The notes below the pieces were generated by a model. It was not told where the DNA came from and did not search any database. It saw nothing but the letters and a program-made list of their open reading frames with translations. From the NCBI GenBank assembly GCA_900542965.1, contig UQPY01000012.1:1-43119 (forward strand): a DNA stretch of 43,119 nucleotides, written 5' to 3'. Below, piece by piece: positions 42,279 to 43,119 of this stretch; position 1 is the stretch's first letter; every line of letters begins with the position of its first letter. The position numbers were made by a program, and so were the translations under genes. The DNA comes from an uncultured Collinsella sp. GTDB taxonomy: Bacteria; Actinomycetota; Coriobacteriia; Coriobacteriales; Coriobacteriaceae.

Positions 42279-42912
42279 CGGTCTCCTCCTTATCCACTAC
42301 ATCCCCGAACCCACGGCGCGCAAGCCAAGAGTCAAGCTGCTCAAAGAGCGAATTATCGCCTGCGGCATTATCAATCACCGTTGTAGCGAGATTGCACAGC
42401 GCAGACTCATCGGGCTGGCAAGCAGAACGGGCATCGAAATCAGATGGCTCCATACCACGTTGAATAGCGCGCTCGCGACGAACTGACAAAGGGGCGCTGA
42501 TGACCAGAATTTCATCAGCCAGGCCAAAAGCATCCTCAAAACCAGTCGGGGCAGAAACCTCGACAACCGCAAAGGGATAACGGGGGGACGAAACCGTGCA
42601 GCAAACCGGATCAAGAATCCTCAGTGACAGCTGCTCAATGAGAACGGGGTGCACAATGCTATTGAGCCTCGCGACCGCATCAGGAGAAACAAAAGCTCGA
42701 GAAGCGAGGATGTTACGGCGAACGCCGCCCTCCTCGTCCAAAATATCCCAGCCAAATTCTTCCGCGAGGGCATTGACGATATCGGAGCCTGGCACATACA
42801 GCGATTTGGCAAGCTCGTCCAGATCGATAAGCATGGCGCCATGAGATTCGAGATAGCGGCAGGCAGTCGACTTACCCGAAGCAATATTGCCCAAGACAAA
42901 TACGGTAAACAT
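42271..42912 (-). CDS. coaE: Dephospho-CoA kinase
   Basis: 213-residue kinase for the last step of coenzyme A synthesis. The P-loop is GNIASGKST (8-16), followed by DLDELAKSLYVPG and the lid/CoA region FGLADEILVISAPLSVRRERAIQRGM. The C-terminal half has the VIDNAAGDNSLFEQLDSWL segment typical of CoaE. I start at MFTVFVLGN, with AGGGAGG six bases upstream. A longer reading beginning MCIRDRSR comes from adapter sequence at the contig end and is an artefact. Confidence 0.93.
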   Translation of the reverse strand: MFTVFVLGNIASGKSTACRYLESHGAMLIDLDELAKSLYVPGSDIVNALAEEFGWDILDEEGGVRRNILASRAFVSPDAVARLNSIVHPVLIEQLSLRILDPVCCTVSSPRYPFAVVEVSAPTGFEDAFGLADEILVISAPLSVRRERAIQRGMEPSDFDARSACQPDESALCNLATTVIDNAAGDNSLFEQLDSWLARRGFGDVVDKEETDV

Positions 42913-43039
42913 CAAGTCCTCCCTAAAGCCAATGGGAGTTATTATCGCGCAAATACAAAAGAAGGACTCAAAATACAGCCAAACAGTAAGACAAGCTAAA
43001 AGAAGGCGAGTTCTTGTATTACAGCTCTCTATAAAACGC

Positions 43040-43071
43040 AAAAAAGGGGGAGACCGCGAGGCCTCCCCCTT
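43040..43071 (-). terminator. Terminator of a minus-strand gene beyond the right edge
   Basis: Stem AAGGGGGAG/CTCCCCCTT (43044-43052 with 43063-43071) is followed by six T residues on the minus strand. It must end a minus-strand gene lying past 43119, so coaE probably has its own promoter in 42913-43039. Confidence 0.9.
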
Positions 43072-43093
43072 CTTCAAGTCAAGCGTACGGCTC

Positions 43094-43119
43094 CTGTCTC
43101 TTATACACATCTCCGAGCC
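43094..43119 (-). other. Nextera/Tn5 read-2 adapter (sequencing artefact)
   Basis: The last 26 bases match the reverse complement of the Nextera read-2 adapter: Tn5 mosaic end at 43094-43112 followed by CCGAGCC. Together with the read-1 adapter at 3-35 it shows untrimmed library sequence. It creates the false peptide MCIRDR on the minus strand. Confidence 0.97.

Noticed and set aside
42913..43110. N-terminal extension of CoaE starting MCIRDRSR
   Set aside because: The first residues come from adapter sequence, and a good ribosome site supports the start at 42912.

Overview
This 43 kb window looks like a chromosomal contig from a gut Coriobacteriia (Actinomycetota), most likely Collinsella. 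The grounds are high GC, an actinobacterial whiA/rapZ pair, lipoproteins with twin-arginine signals, two Opp/Dpp transport operons and the general gene content. The genus is inferred from recognition, not from a database search. Both extreme ends are not biological: they are the two arms of the Illumina Nextera (Tn5) adapter (3-35 and 43094-43119), so the contig was assembled from untrimmed reads and its ends are breakpoints.

Left part (36-7900, all minus strand): the start of a truncated PAS-GAF sensor protein, tRNA-Leu(GAG), and then a 450-bp gene-free stretch packed with inverted repeats. That stretch contains two homologous two-storey hairpins whose stems differ completely in sequence while their internal-loop motifs are conserved. 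It is followed by an oppABCDF oligopeptide-uptake operon.

Core metabolism (7910-15104, minus): secG, then the glycolytic operon gap-pgk-tpiA-gpmI with overlapping or tightly packed genes, then whiA and rapZ without an intervening yvcK.

Sialic-acid region (15156-25514, minus): a predicted N-acetylneuraminate utilisation locus. It has a peptide-type ABC importer (TAT lipoprotein SBP, permease, a permease-ATPase fusion, ATPase), two acetyl-xylan-esterase-like hydrolases (one lacking its nucleophile), a NanA-type lyase, a ROK-type ManNAc kinase and NanE. The chain would convert imported (possibly O-acetylated) sialic acid to ManNAc, ManNAc-6-P and GlcNAc-6-P. The upstream region carries a perfect palindrome over a predicted promoter.

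Right part: uvrC-murJ-ybaK and uvrA on the minus strand; a plus-strand block with an LTA-synthase-like sulfatase-fold membrane protein, Mrp and two different FAD flavoproteins; then coaE-lytic transglycosylase-uvrB on the minus strand. All three nucleotide-excision-repair genes uvrA, uvrB and uvrC lie within 16 kb. A strong terminator at the right edge belongs to a minus-strand gene outside the window. No phage, CRISPR array or intact insertion sequence was seen.
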